Positions 1-11,814 of a stretch of DNA of 64,000 nt are shown in pieces. Source of the stretch: Melieria omissa (lineage: Eukaryota > Arthropoda > Insecta > Diptera > Ulidiidae); assembly GCA_963971225.1 (NCBI GenBank), contig OZ020268.1, positions 60,139,900-60,203,899 on the forward strand. Reading direction: 5' to 3'. Every line of letters starts with the position of its first letter. Position 1 is the first letter of the stretch. A program made the translations under genes and the position numbers. Under the pieces are notes generated by a model. The model made no database searches, was not told where the DNA came from, and saw only the letters and a list, made by a program, of their open reading frames with translations.

Positions 1-2657
1 ATGAAAAACGTCGTCTCTCCTGTGGAGAATTTTTAGCGTTGCTTTTTCATTTCTTTCACGGCTTTTTTAACGTTTTTGTGTTCGCCGCCGCCATGTTAAC
101 CCTTGCCAGAGCTGCTGACTCAACTCCCAGCTGAGTACGTTTTTGGTGCGTAATAAACGATTTGCGCTGCTGACGGACACATCACTTCATAATTGTGTTT
201 TATTTACATGGCATGTGCTCGTGAAGCTTGACAGCAGCCCACTATGTGACTCGCTTTGGATGAGCTTGTGCACTGCACCGCCGTTGTTTATTTTTTTTAT
301 TGTTGTTGGTGTTGGTATTGATGGTGTTGCTGTTGCTGCTGGCGGCGTTGGTGTTGTTATTTTTCCAAACAATGAAAAGTGGTTTCAGCTGGCGATTTCC
401 AAAGCAACCTTGGGTCAATCCTGCCGTAGTATCCTTCGGGCTTTATCGTGTTACTCTAGTTTAATAAACTGCCGCGTTGCCATGGCGACATCCACGCAGA
501 ATGGAAGTAGTTTTTCGGAATTATAGAAAACATTAACTGGCACGCTAATGAATATCGTTTGGTCGATAAGCAAATTAATGCTGAAAACTGAATTCGGCAC
601 TTGTAGTTACGAAGGCAGGCGACTTGCCGGAGAAGAGCCCCGCCACCGCCTGGCACTTTGCATGCGCAGGTGCTCGGTGAGACACCGGAACGGCCGCAAT
701 CGATCAAGCAATCTAACAAGTTGATGATGAACGCAACCACAACAAACCGAAAGCAGGTTTTTGTTTTTACAAAGGAAACTTTAAATTGTATCAGCAAGTA
801 TTGTGGGACAACAACAATTCACAAAGTTCACGTTTCATCCTTTCTGTCAGAGGGACTGCAAGAAAATGTTGCACAAATAAGGCAGATAACAATGGAGCGC
901 GATAAAAACGTTCCTATCAATTTTTAATTTGTCGTGCGTGTTTCAGAACTGCCGAAATCAACGCACACATTCGCATTATTTCGGAGTCAGTTCTTCAGAA
1001 GAGAACTAATAAAAGCGGTCCGCAATCAGAAATAACTGTATCTGTCTTCATAGGTGTGCATTGTACCATTCTGCTAATGAAACCAATTTCGACACAATTA
1101 AAAAATTCAAAGCATACCCGCACACACACACTACATACATGCATACAATTTCCAGATAACACTTTCAATCAAACAAGCGAATGCAAACAATAAGCGTACA
1201 AAATAATTAAGTCGTAAGTCGCGGGGTGTTGCTGGGTTTGCCGTGCCGTGCCTTTCCTTGTCTTGCCTTCCCTTACTCTGACTTGTCTCAACTTCAGTAG
1301 GTCTTACCCTGCTCCATGTCGGTGTTCTTTCGGCGACGATTTGCTTAAGGTTATCTCCAACGCAAACACCAGCAGAGACCAGCAACAGTAACAAAAACAC
1401 TCTTTTCTTCAAAATTGTCGTTCTTATTTATAAAACCGAAAAGAATGGTTAGACGACGACATAAGAGAGCAAATAAGCGCTACAACCAGAGTAATTACAT
1501 TATAACTGCGATATCAGACCTGTTACGATCGCCACATGTCAACTCATTGCTGCGTTGATTATTGTGTACAGGAAAAGCTGTGCCAAAATTCTTACCAATT
1601 CTACAACGCACATCAAAAAGTTATGGGCACAAAAATCGTCCACACAAAAAGCTTGCGAATGTTTTAAAATTGTGATTCTCCTAATATAGAGAAATTTTCA
1701 TTTAAAGAAAATATCCTTAGAGCCTGCAAGTAATAGAAAGAAAATGTATAGGTCGAATTTTTGGCATTTCCATTTGTTTCGATTCACTCTAGTAATAGCT
1801 TTTTGACCACAATTGTCAGCCAACAATCACTCTAAGGTGGCTTGGGCGCTCATACAATTTAGCACTGCAAGTTTAGAGTTAGCAATAAATAAAAAAAACA
1901 GATTGTGCGTAATTGATGTAAAACTTCTGGCGATAAGGCACTTGAATCGAACACTAAGACCAGCTATTTATATCAGTCCGTTCACACCTCTTTTGTGTGC
2001 ATGAATAATATCATTGTGACAGGTTTCCTAGCCAGCGTGGATCGGTCCTATAACGGAGCCTCATTATTGTACACGTAATTTTATTGATTTACTGTTTTGA
2101 TTTTCGCTTTGAACTATTACCGACCGCCGTCGGCTGAGACGTTTGCACAAATCTATGCGAGTGCGTATCATTACGGTATTAATGATAAAGTTTATTATAT
2201 TTTGACAATTATTTTATAGCATTTGCCCAAATGGGTCGTACGTGTGGGTGTGAGTGTATGCATATAATGCCGCCAGATTTATATGCATATACGTTTGCAT
2301 GTCGAGGCTAAATAGGTCTTTATGTATTTTGCTACTTAGCTTTTCGCTTACAGCGAGCACTCGAAACTATACCAAAGGGACTCTCGCATGCATTTTTAGG
2401 GCTTATGACTAATGTTCTATTTATATAGGTTCTGAACTTAAAACTTAATTCTCAATCAGAACTACCCAAATATATTTCGGCTTTAATGTTTTGCATGAAA
2501 AATGTGGTGTTTCTGGTGATATGATTAACGATGTTTTTAAAGCAAACATAAATTAAAGTAAGACCTTCATAGCCTTTTCATACTATTTATATTGCTCCCA
2601 AAATATATGAATTATGTATCAACAAGAAGGTAAGTTTGTGACTTTTAGTACTTTTTT
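1..2657. other. Unique AT-rich sequence, no supported gene
   Basis: I see no convincing gene here. Short open frames on both strands lack recognisable domains. Positions 290-360 are a GTT/GCT/GGT-rich low-complexity run that would give Val/Gly/Ala strings. Around 1115-1145 and 2240-2320 there are CA/TG and ATACATGCAT-like simple tracts, common in fly non-coding DNA. Confidence 0.5.
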
Positions 2658-2659
2658 AA

Positions 2660-3435
2660 CAGCCGTATTCTGGCTCTTACCCCCCGTAACAATTGAATTG
2701 AATTTGATTGTTTCCGTATTCTTGAAAAATGGTGACAAGAAGACAGTTCAAACAATTCACCACTCGAGATGAAAGCTTTTTTACTATTAAAACAGCTGTT
2801 TTTTGTATTTTTTCTGTCAACTGTAAGAAAAAAACAAAAAAAATGGCAAATGCAGAAAATCTGGCGAATTAAGGATTTTTTTGGAGTTTCTTCACAATGC
2901 ATGTATATATTCTTTTCGTTTCGAGAGTTCCTAAGTTTAAGCGCATGACGCGTCGCGACGCAGGAGCAGCTGAAGCATTTTTTTGCAGTTTCTCAAGGCG
3001 TATTTGAACACGAAATTTGAATTTTATAATTTTTGTATGCTTGTCACCTGCTCCTACGGAGGTAACCAAGGCGAATTCATACCAGGTGATAGCGTTAAAT
3101 GAGGCGAATTGATTTTTTTTGTGGTGGAAAAGGTCTAGATTGTCAAAGTGCCTGTTTAAAACTTTGACAGTTTAAAAATGAAAAAGCAAGCTTTGTTCTG
3201 ATTGGCTGATTTTGACAATCTAAACCCAGAAAACAAAAACAAAATACATTGAAATTTTGTTGCTGTCCTTACGCTATCACCTGGTATGAATTCGCCTTGG
3301 GAGGTAACAAATTTTGAAACAATTGTCACCTCTTGAGCTTTTGAATTTGCTCCAGAGTACCAAAAAGTGGCAATTGTTATCAAGTATTCAATTGTTACCG
3401 AGGTGACTATTGTTACGGTTGCCAGAATAGGGCTG
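2660..3435. mobile_element. PIF/Harbinger-like non-autonomous DNA element
   Basis: The two ends form an imperfect terminal inverted repeat starting CAGCC(G/C)TATTCTGGC, with further shared motifs inside (CCGTAACAAT, GTAACAATTGAA). TAA lies directly outside both ends, as expected for the 3-bp TWA duplication of PIF/Harbinger elements. No transposase frame is present, so it would have needed enzymes from another copy. A second, shorter element sits inside at 3067-3299. The family call rests only on duplication length and CAG-type ends. Confidence 0.6.
3067..3299. mobile_element. 233-bp MITE with 9-bp target duplication
   Basis: The ends are a near-perfect inverted repeat of about 30 bp beginning CAAGGCGAATTCATACCAGG. 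The 9-bp GGAGGTAAC lies immediately outside both ends (3058-3066 and 3300-3308), marking a clean insertion. A 9-bp duplication fits Mutator-like elements; an 8-bp reading would fit hAT or P. A second inner inverted pair (AGATTGTCAAA near 3140 and its complement near 3213) adds to its hairpin potential. There is no coding capacity. It lies inside the element at 2660-3435 and is therefore younger than it. Confidence 0.75.
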
Positions 3436-3438
3436 TAA

Positions 3439-6400
3439 ATAAATAAAACTTCTACGAAGTTTGACTCAGATTAATTTCTGTCTCAACCACGTGATTTGTA
3501 ATTCAAAGTTTGATAACGCGAAAAATCTGTTTATACAATATAGATTATATCACATTCAGAGTGGTCAGAAGAAACTTGTACTTTGAAAGAAAATATTTAG
3601 TATAGAAAGCAACCATTAACATCCTAAGCAAGTAAATCCATGTGGTATTTAAAGTCCTATCAAACTTTATGGTAAGAAAACTAAAAATCGCTTAATCCGA
3701 ACGTGATTATCCGTTTTTTGCTACGATGACATCCCCAATCTGGCAGATTTTTAAGATGATCACCGACAAGTATGTCCTTATGCTGGCTGAGCACAGTGGG
3801 CGACGGCTTAGCGAAGGCGCCTGTGCTGCCTTTATGTAAGGTTGATAATAGTTGGGTGTTCGGATGGTAATGAGTATTTAATAAATTGGACCGTTAGTGA
3901 CCTAAACATTTAAAGCACATACACATACCAAAGACAATTAAAGACTTTAAAGACTTTAATTGTCTTTCCACATACACATGTATATGCACATCCATACACA
4001 CATACATGTTACATATCAAATAGAAATCATTGTGCTGAATTCAAACTCGGGTTGACAGTCGGCCGCACTGTTTGCAATGACCTTTTCCCCCACACAAGAA
4101 ATGCACTTTTCACACTTGACGCATTTATCGATGTGGGGTCACGACCATTTGCCAACGGGATCATGTGTACCCACATACACACACACACACCTATGGCACA
4201 TTTAACAAAACACAAACACATTCATCTGCTTTATGTATGTTACATACGGCATGCAGCTTGAACGCGCCACCATTCTTACTGGAACTCAGGGTTTTCAAGA
4301 CTGATTCAAGTACGCTGCGACAGAACGCGTCGTACAAGAAACGCGGCTATTCGCTTCAATCGTGCTGAAACAAGCTAGTTAACTCACCTTGGGCAATTCT
4401 GACCGCGGGCATTTTAATTCTCATTTTTTCCTAATTAACGTGCAACGTTGAGCTACTCCCACTGGCGGTTCTGCGGTCGGTACCTGGCGTCAGACGCCAG
4501 CTTGCCAGATTCCCCTTCTGTTCGGCGTCCTTCAGGAGTTGGCCACTTTCGCGCGCGATTTCCCTTCACAAGTAACGTGCAGCGTCAGTTGTCTGTTCTC
4601 AGTGCAATTTCCGTCGATTGCCGTGTTCGCGTTCGTAAGTTCCTGCACTGGCCTGCGCCGTTTGCTGGTGTGTTGACATTGCAACAATTTCTGCACTTAT
4701 TTGTGTATGTGTTACAATCACTGAAAGTGTAGGCAAAAATAACCGGAATATTTTTACTGCTGTTATTTTCTTTGACGTTGTTTTCTTCACTTTTTGAATT
4801 GATGATTTTCGTTTAACTAACAATAGGAACCTTGTACACTTTGTTTTAAAATATTTTTGCCGCTTTGCCACTCGGCGTGGTGCTGGTGCACATCGTCTCG
4901 TCGGGTTGGTACGCGCGTCCGACTTGCATCTCCTCGTTCGTATCCACTTGAAAGCACACTGCGAATTCGAATTCCGCCCAATCCAATCCAGTCCAATTGG
5001 ACATTTGCCGCGACCGATTCTTGCGATTTCCCGAGTTTCCGATTTCGAACTTTTTTTTTTAAATATTCGTTTCGTTTTGCTTTGTTTTGATTTGACTAGC
5101 AGCAAGAAATGCAGTCATATTGTATCTGGCCGACTCGAAAGTGCGAATGTCACTGCCTCCCAGCGAGCGCGTCCGACCACGTCGATGTCCTGCCAATGAC
5201 TGTGGCCGCATACGTTTGGATAATTCAATTTTATTTTAACGTTTTTAAACTTTAATACCAATTTTAAAATTTGATTTCGGTTATTGGCGGTGGTGGACGC
5301 AACACTGCCGAGGGTGGCAGTGCTCGCGGGACGGTGCTGGCGACGGAATGCGGCGTCGGGGGTTGGCGAGCAAAGGTGTTTCGCGGCTGATTAAAATGGA
5401 GGTGATGGGCGACAGGTTATCTCGTACACATGCACGCATGAGTGTGTATGTGTGTATGTGTAGTTGTGGGTGGACACGCGTTCGCACTGCTTGCGACTAT
5501 CCTATTCGACGATTCGCATACGAATGGTTATCGCTGCGGCTGCTGCTACTACCACTTCTGCTCTGTCTGCGGCCAGTGCTGGCGGCGACGGGAGCGTTAC
5601 CTGCTGTTAGTAGTGGCCAATGCGTCGGCAATGGTAACAGTGCCACCAGCAGCAGAGACAACAACAACCACAACGACAACGACAGCGGCGGATCACTACA
5701 GCGAACGCACTGACGCACGCACGTATCCATGTACCGGCACCGTTTAGATTGTTTATCTGCTGGATTCCTGCGCTCTGCTTTGACGTGATGGCAGTAGGTT
5801 GAATGGTTGTTGCTGATTTTGTGAATGGAAACAAAACAGTGGTAACGGCAACGACGACAGCGACAATAACATCTGCCGCAACTACCACTACGGTGCAGAA
5901 ACAACAATTACTGTACGATGAGAATCACGAAACAAGCGAAAAAGAGCAAGAACAAGAAAGCACGTCCTCACAACGCGGCAGTCCGTGTGCATCTAATAAA
6001 ATCACATTGTCCATTCACTCTGCGCTTGGCTTTGGCTTTGTTGGTTGGTTTGGCTTGGCTTTGCTGCTCCGTTGTCGACTTGCCCGTTCGCTCGCTCACT
6101 CACGCTCACACAACAACGTGCAGCAACTGGCGGTGGCGGCGGCGGCGACTGCGACGACGACAGCAATGTCGACGACTACACCAGCAGCGACGCAACTAAC
6201 GACCGCAACAGTAGTTTACGAAGCGTACGGCATGTGGAGTGCGGAGTCGTGGAGTGAAGTGATGGTGTGCCGTGTGTGGTGTGTGGTGCGTGGCGTATGG
6301 TGCATGGCGCAGTGTGCGGCGTGCATGTTGATATATACGGATGCTACAATGTGCCATGTGTGGTGTGCGCGGTGCGGAGCGCGGCGCACGGCACGTCTGC

Positions 6401-7980
6401 GGAACTTGCATGGGGTTCGGGCCTGTGCGCGCACTCTCTGCCGCGCAGCGATGCTGCCGCAATTGAGCGTTTCGGTTATTTTGTTTTGTTTATTTGCTTC
6501 GGCTTTTTGTTTATGGTCTGACTGCGACTTCAAGTGGCCACCAGTGTGTCTGCCTCGCCAACGCTCACCCCACTTGTCCCGGCAACGGTGCAAATGTCAA
6601 ACCCTCTCTCTCTCGCTGTCTCGTTTTCAACTGCTGAACCATGTTAAACGTAGCGAGCAGCGTCTGACCACTAACATTTCCACACCCCTTAGCCACCATA
6701 CTTCAAACCCCGCACCCAAAAGCGTACAACACTCACGCAATCATACAACACTAATGCCACGCCACTTGGAACATCGCAGAGCAAAAGTCACTCTGATTGC
6801 CAAGTGCTAGCTGGTTCAATTGAACAGCTTCGCTCTGAGCCGCGTCCCCACGCATGCACTCGCAACTCTTTGCTGCTCTACCCTTTTTCGGCATTCTCAG
6901 TGTCCAGCATTTCAGCGCTTGCACACAAACACTGCCAACTGTTCATGTAAAGCTATATACATATACTAACATACATGCAGACGCGCCGAACCCCACTGGA
7001 TAGCGCGCCACCCACCCCATAACTAAGCTCATTTCGCGTATCAGCCGGGTCCGTTCTCAATGAATGGCCCGCGACCCACCGAGCGAACGAGCGCATGGTT
7101 AGGGGAGTGAGTGAGCTGTAGTCCACTCGTAAAGTATAGGTAAATAAAAACAACCAAACCGCCATATACCGCTTATGTATACGCAAAACAACAACACGAA
7201 TAGCTAATAGTACGCATACATGGACCCGGCCATGTGCGCACCTTGTGGTGCGCATTGGAGGTGTGAGGGCCCGTGCAACGGCTTTTACACTCTCTTCTTA
7301 CTCTCGCTATAATATTTCGCTCTCTTCTGACCGGACATGGCTGAGGGAACTTTTCATAAACTTCCGCTCACTGAGAACACTCACACAATCACAAAATCGC
7401 AATAACAATCAGCAGGGCCACTCCACACCAAACCAGAGCTGCCAACTCTCTTCCGCACATAACTCATTTTAAATGCGTTCAGTAGGATTGTTATGCTAAG
7501 ATCGCGTTAATGTCATCGTTGTGCTTTGAAATAAAATTTCAAATTTTGTCAAAAGTCGAGAATTGTATATATGTCTTTAAAATATCCATGTATGTAAGTA
7601 TGAAGTGTATAGATTTTTTGTTATAGAAACTTTTGAGCAACATTATAAAAATCTAATTAGTACAAACGTATTCTGGCAGCTCTCAAAAAAATTTGCTCTG
7701 CTTTAACAGCATCAACCCTATCAAAGGTGGCAATGATATCCCTATCCACGTTGAATTCACTGGCGAGGGAAGTCACCAAGCAAGCAGGACTGCTCTTGTT
7801 GAGCTGATGAGTCCCTATAGAAAGTTACCCAAATGTAAATCATCAGGTATTGATGATCAAAAGAAAAGAAAAATATGTCGGCTCACCGTTAATGTGGCTC
7901 TCTCGGCTGTCAGGCAATATTTAAAGTTGCCACACCTGTGCAAAGGCGCACTCGGGATTTCATCATTGGATATATACAGG
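3439..7980. other. Mostly unique sequence with GC-richer islands and simple repeats
   Basis: No gene is supported. A 14-bp-arm hairpin lies at 3930-3967. CA tracts occur around 4170-4190. The block 4440-5200 is GC-richer and contains a 17-bp palindrome (4484-4500), TCAGT initiator-like motifs (4585, 4598) and a GTAAGT donor-like site at about 4636. The block 5280-6960 is rich in CAA/ACG/GCG triplets and in a GTGTGGTGTG tract (6265-6330). The long open frame 5803-6810 (+) is dominated by these repeats and has no recognisable domain, so I do not call it a gene. Confidence 0.4.
3930..3967. repeat. 38-bp perfect-arm hairpin
   Basis: The arms AAAGACAATTAAAG (3930-3943) and CTTTAATTGTCTTT (3954-3967) are exact reverse complements around a 10-base centre that is itself nearly palindromic. 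Confidence 0.8.
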
Positions 7981-8039
7981 GTGGGCGGAAAGTTTCTGCA
8001 TACATCGTTTCAATTGTAATATAGTTAAAATTCTAATTG

Positions 8040-8187
8040 CTTGTTTTATTTGAAAACGAAATGGGGAAATCACCAATAATGTGATGGTTTGAAAATCCTA
8101 AGCAATTCCCTCGTACATCGATTTTTATGCAGGACGGTGCGCGATGTCATATGGCGAAACAGTCAATAAGTGCTGCTAAAAGTCTAT
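8040..8187 (+). pseudogene. Tc1-like transposase remnant, central part with second catalytic Asp
   Basis: The frame through 8112-8175 reads FPRTSIFMQDGARCHMAKQS. The QDGAxxH block is the second catalytic aspartate motif of Tc1-like DDE transposases. Upstream the frame is broken, although SPIM*WFEN at about 8070-8095 resembles the preceding vMVW segment. The remnant stops at 8187, where a TTAG-flanked element enters. The matching C-terminal half resumes about 1.7 kb downstream (9865-10095). Tc1 transposases cut and join DNA in the nucleus; this copy is dead. Confidence 0.7.
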
Positions 8188-8191
8188 TTAG

Positions 8192-8709
8192 CCCTTCGTT
8201 GCATGATTTAATTTCCGTGAAGAAAAAACTTTTTTGTTATATAATTCTTGTTGCTTGTTAAGTTCTGATGATAAAAATGAAATTTTGTTGAATTCCTGTA
8301 TCTAGGAAAGAAGTTTTACGGCCATTTTCCGTATCCTGGTGAGAGCGCTACCGCCGAAATGAAAGTCGGTTTTATCAATATTTTACTGTTGACAACTACG
8401 GGGAGTCGAACAGAGGTCAGACGTCAAGCTATACTCGTCATTCAACGCACTAAACAGCTGAGCGACGGCGATCACCATATCACCATCGCCATCAATAACC
8501 AAAATTAGTTCACCAAATCGAAACACTTGCTGCTTTTTCGATTCTTTTGCGCATACTTTCAATGTTAATCGCAAAATTCCGTTAGTAATCAATTGTTTTA
8601 ACATAAAAGATGCAGCTGAGGAATGAACAACTGTAAAATGCTGAATAGAAAAGTTTCCAAATCTATGAAAAGTTAACATTGCATATATGCAATGCCATGC
8701 AGCGAAGGG
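8192..8709. mobile_element. piggyBac-like MITE with TTAG duplication
   Basis: The ends form an inverted repeat CCCTTCG(T/C)TGCATG. TTAG is repeated directly outside both ends (8188-8191 and 8710-8713). A 4-bp duplication with CCCTT-type ends resembles piggyBac-like elements, whose usual target is TTAA; TTAG would be a variant target. No transposase is encoded. It interrupts the Tc1-like remnant between its second and third catalytic residues. Confidence 0.55.
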
Positions 8710-8713
8710 TTAG

Positions 8714-9864
8714 AGATCAGTTAAATTTTTTGGAGACTTGAAAATTTTTTTTTTCGGAATCGGTTAGTTCAATGCCTTGAAAACATCGTCCTAAGAGGAT
8801 TTTTCAAAATTCGAACGCGTTCTCTCATAATGCGAGAACAAAGCAAGCGCTCCGCCTACGGCTCGGCTCCTGTTTCCAAACTTCAACCGCGTCTCTTGAA
8901 AAGTTGCACTTTTTGAAATGGCAAACCTCGTAACTCGGAAAGTTTATGTCCGATTGACTTGAAATTTGGCACACACCTTTATGTACTCTTTTTACGTAAT
9001 CTGTTCTAAAGCGAATTGTCAAGCTCGCGAAAAAACCCCTCTGTCTATGTCCAAAACGAGCCTGTTTTTTCACTTTGTCGGCATTTTCGCGATATTTATT
9101 TTTTTGCATATTTTGTTAGGGGGATTCATAGCTCTATCTATTCTTAACAGAACGTACTTTGATTTTTGATTTCAGATAAAATAAAAAATAAATTCTTTTT
9201 CAAATATATTCTCATCAAATTTCGTATTTAAGACTTTTAGGTAATACTACATCACATATCCAAATTTGAACGAGATCGGCTAACTATCAGTTTTCAAATG
9301 CAAACGTTTGTTACCAATTCAGCCCTTTTGTACCAATCGCAATGCAACACATTTTTGAGCGATCGTTTCTATGGCAGCTATATGATATAGTTGGCCGATC
9401 TCGTTCAAATTTGGATATGTGATGTAGTATTACCTAAATGTCTTAAATACGAAATTTGATGAAAATATATTTCAAAATGCGTTCCTTAAAAAAGCAACAC
9501 CGCCCACATTGTAGGGGCTGAAACCCCATTCATCCCTTTTCCCCCTTTCACATGTGAACCTAAAATCACTTTAGCACAGTCCATTTTATGTTTTTGCTTA
9601 CCAACTTAGCTCAAAAAATGAAATTTGTCTTTATAAAACGGATGAGAAGAAAAATATTAACATATGTTAATAGTGACGGTTTCCGTATATAAAAATTGGC
9701 GACAGTGTGAAGGTTAATATACTATATCATTCAACGTGTATAACGGCTAAAATACGATAATCAGACAACTCCAACAATATATGTGTAATCAAATTTCAGA
9801 TAGTTCTACTAATTTCCACAAAAATTGACTGTCTCTTTTTGCAACTCACTGAAATTTTTACTGT
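8714..9864. other. Further insertion between the halves of the Tc1-like remnant
   Basis: Only about 40-50 bases are expected here between the two transposase halves, so most of this stretch is inserted sequence. It is AT-rich with no supported frame. It contains the large inverted repeat at 9199-9477. I could not identify outer ends for the insertion. Confidence 0.4.
9199..9477. repeat. Large inverted repeat (about 86-bp arms)
   Basis: Left arm 9199-9284 and right arm about 9390-9477 are reverse complements with only a few mismatches and one small length difference, around a loop of about 105 bases. The inner arm ends are GATCGGCTAAC and GTTGGCCGATC. The transcript would fold into a long hairpin. 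It may be a foldback or MITE core, but I saw no outer target duplication. Confidence 0.75.
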
Positions 9865-10095
9865 CCGCGAACATGTTAAGCTAGTATGAGAAGACTGGCC
9901 CGGAAATTCGCCAGATCTAATCCTATTGAACATATCTGGTCCAGGATTCAAGATTCAGTATTTCGGAGTCCAAAACCTGCCAATAGACTTCAACTTATTG
10001 AGAGAGTAAAACAAGAGTGGGATCCCCACAAGGAATACCTAACCGAAACTCCAGAAAAAAGTTCAAAATTTGTCTTAAAACTAACACATGCATAA
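9865..10095 (+). pseudogene. Tc1-like transposase remnant, C-terminal part with catalytic Glu
   Basis: The sequence at 9893-9918 encodes DWPGNSPD. After a one-base deletion near 9919 it continues as NPIEHIWSRIQD and on to a stop after about 60 residues. SPDLNPIExxW is the third catalytic block (Glu) of Tc1-like transposases. An in-frame stop also precedes DWPG. Together with 8040-8187 this is a single transposase split by later insertions. Confidence 0.75.
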
Positions 10096-11045
10096 AAATT
10101 TCCCAAATCTCACTAACACATACAAATCTGTAGTTCACATTTTGGGATTTTATTTAGTAAGTGCGAATGAAACGTTATATTCGCATTAGTACGTTCCAAA
10201 TTCTCTTTATGAAAGAGTGAGATGGCGCTATAAACGTAACGCGTCACCTGATTTCATGCACAAAACATTGTTGTGTTACGAGTCAGACGAAGAAGGCGTC
10301 CGCTGGCGAAATTTGTTTTGGAGGAACGTGTTTTAATTGGTAAAATTCTTTATTTTATTAAAAAATAACATTTATGGAATTCACAGTTTGTGGGAAAATT
10401 TATTTCGGGCAACTTTCCCTAAAAAAAACGATCTAACTGTGAGCACCCCATTGTATATGTTTCAAATAATTGTGGAAAATTTTTCAAAATAAAAATGCCT
10501 AGCTCAAATGGCAAACAATCGTTGAACATCAAATAAAGAAATCGTCCCGATAGTGGTATAAAGTAGTCAAAAAAATTCGCTCCGGAGATTGTGTGAAAAA
10601 ATTCATTTGACTTTGTTTTTTGCCTATTTCAAAAAACATGCTCGGCAGTGCGGCAAATTTTGAAATTACCGGTATCTCTGTTTTTCATGCAAAGCAAAAA
10701 CAATTGAGATACGATATGGGAAAATTCGGGAAAATTGCCAGGTGGGAAATTTAACATACTAGATACCGCTGAACTGTGAACACCATAATTATATTTAATT
10801 ATTATTTCATTATTGTTTTATATAGATGTTCCGAAGTTGTGGAAATTGCTTATTCAACAAAATCATAAGCTGAAGGCTGAAAACATAGACGCCGGAAGAA
10901 ATATTGTGTATATTTGTGTTGTTTGTGTTATGTTTTTGTGTTTTCTCGCCTTTTCTACTTGTATTTATGTATTTTTATAAAAACCAAATACATCTGTATT
11001 AAACTAATCGTGCAAATAGTCTTAATGTATATTTACGTTATGAAT
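10096..11045. other. AT-rich non-coding sequence
   Basis: No frame, RNA or clear repeat end was recognised. The partly matching phrases CTGTGAGCACC (10437) and CTGTGAACACC (10775) could be traces of an old repeat but are too short to call. Confidence 0.4.
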
Positions 11046-11156
11046 ATCAGTTACGTCTAACCGACAAACCGGTCAGGCCTATCTGGTAGATATACCGAAT
11101 CGTACGTTACGTCTACCAGATAGGTCTGACCGGTTTGTCGGTTAGACGTAACTGAT
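11046..11156. repeat. Palindrome with 45-bp arms
   Basis: Arms 11046-11090 and 11112-11156 are reverse complements with about one mismatch, separated by 21 bases. The arms start ATCAGTTACGTCTAACCGAC. This is long and well conserved enough to be a recent foldback or the core of an inverted-repeat element. Confidence 0.85.
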
Positions 11157-11284
11157 TGTTGCATGCGAGACACCATGTGAGAGAGCGAGACAGCTGTACG
11201 TTTGCCAAGATTTCGGAGTGCATGCGTTAGAAGGTGATATCAAATCACACGTACACGAAATCAAGTCACACGTACACAAACGGA

Positions 11285-11400
11285 CTAGTCAGATTTTTCA
11301 CACGGCTAGAACAAATCTGACTAGAATTATAACCGATATGTTGGTTACGTATACCGGTTATATAACTAGTCATATGACCGGTAGTCTCTTTGTAGGGATG
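11285..11400. repeat. Further stacked palindromes
   Basis: CTAGTCAGATTT (11285-11296) pairs with AAATCTGACTAG (11313-11324). ATAACCGATATG and CGTATACCGGTTAT (about 11329-11361) form an imperfect second palindrome. GTCATATGAC (near 11370) is a perfect 10-bp palindrome. The motif ACCGGT recurs here and in the large palindrome at 11046-11156, suggesting one repeat unit covering about 11040-11400. Confidence 0.6.
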
Positions 11401-11814
11401 CCATATCATCATTGGTCTTGTGCGAAAGTTTGCGAAAGCGAGTCCTAGAGTGCTACGAAAAAAATTGCACACATACACAATATTAATGATCAATTGAACT
11501 TTGCTTGGATATGATTTAGTGGTTTAGATAAAAAAAATTTTGAAAAGCATTGTTGTTTTGTATGCAGAAAACTTTCATTCTGCTGTTCATTGCGTTGCCT
11601 ATAACATGGTTATGTATATAAAACTGAAATTATTAGAAGTAAATATTAAAGGAAGGAAATAGAAGGTACAGTGAAATTCCTCATAGCCGGAAAGTCATCG
11701 CCGCAGTGTTTTTGTCCGGTTATGGGAAATGTCCTCTTATGGGGGAGAAGGGGACAAAAAGCTAGTTTAAATTGTATCCAAGTGTTTCTAGTTTATTTAT
11801 TTAATATGAGGGTT

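Noticed and set aside
5803..6810. A 335-codon open frame on the + strand, the longest with host-like composition
   Set aside because: It is built from ACG/GCA-type and GTGTGG repeats, has no recognisable domain, and overlapping frames on both strands are also open, as expected in low-complexity GC-rich DNA.
7693..8019. 108-codon open frame before the Tc1-like remnant
   Set aside because: No transposase or other motif; it does not align in frame with the QDGARCH block downstream.
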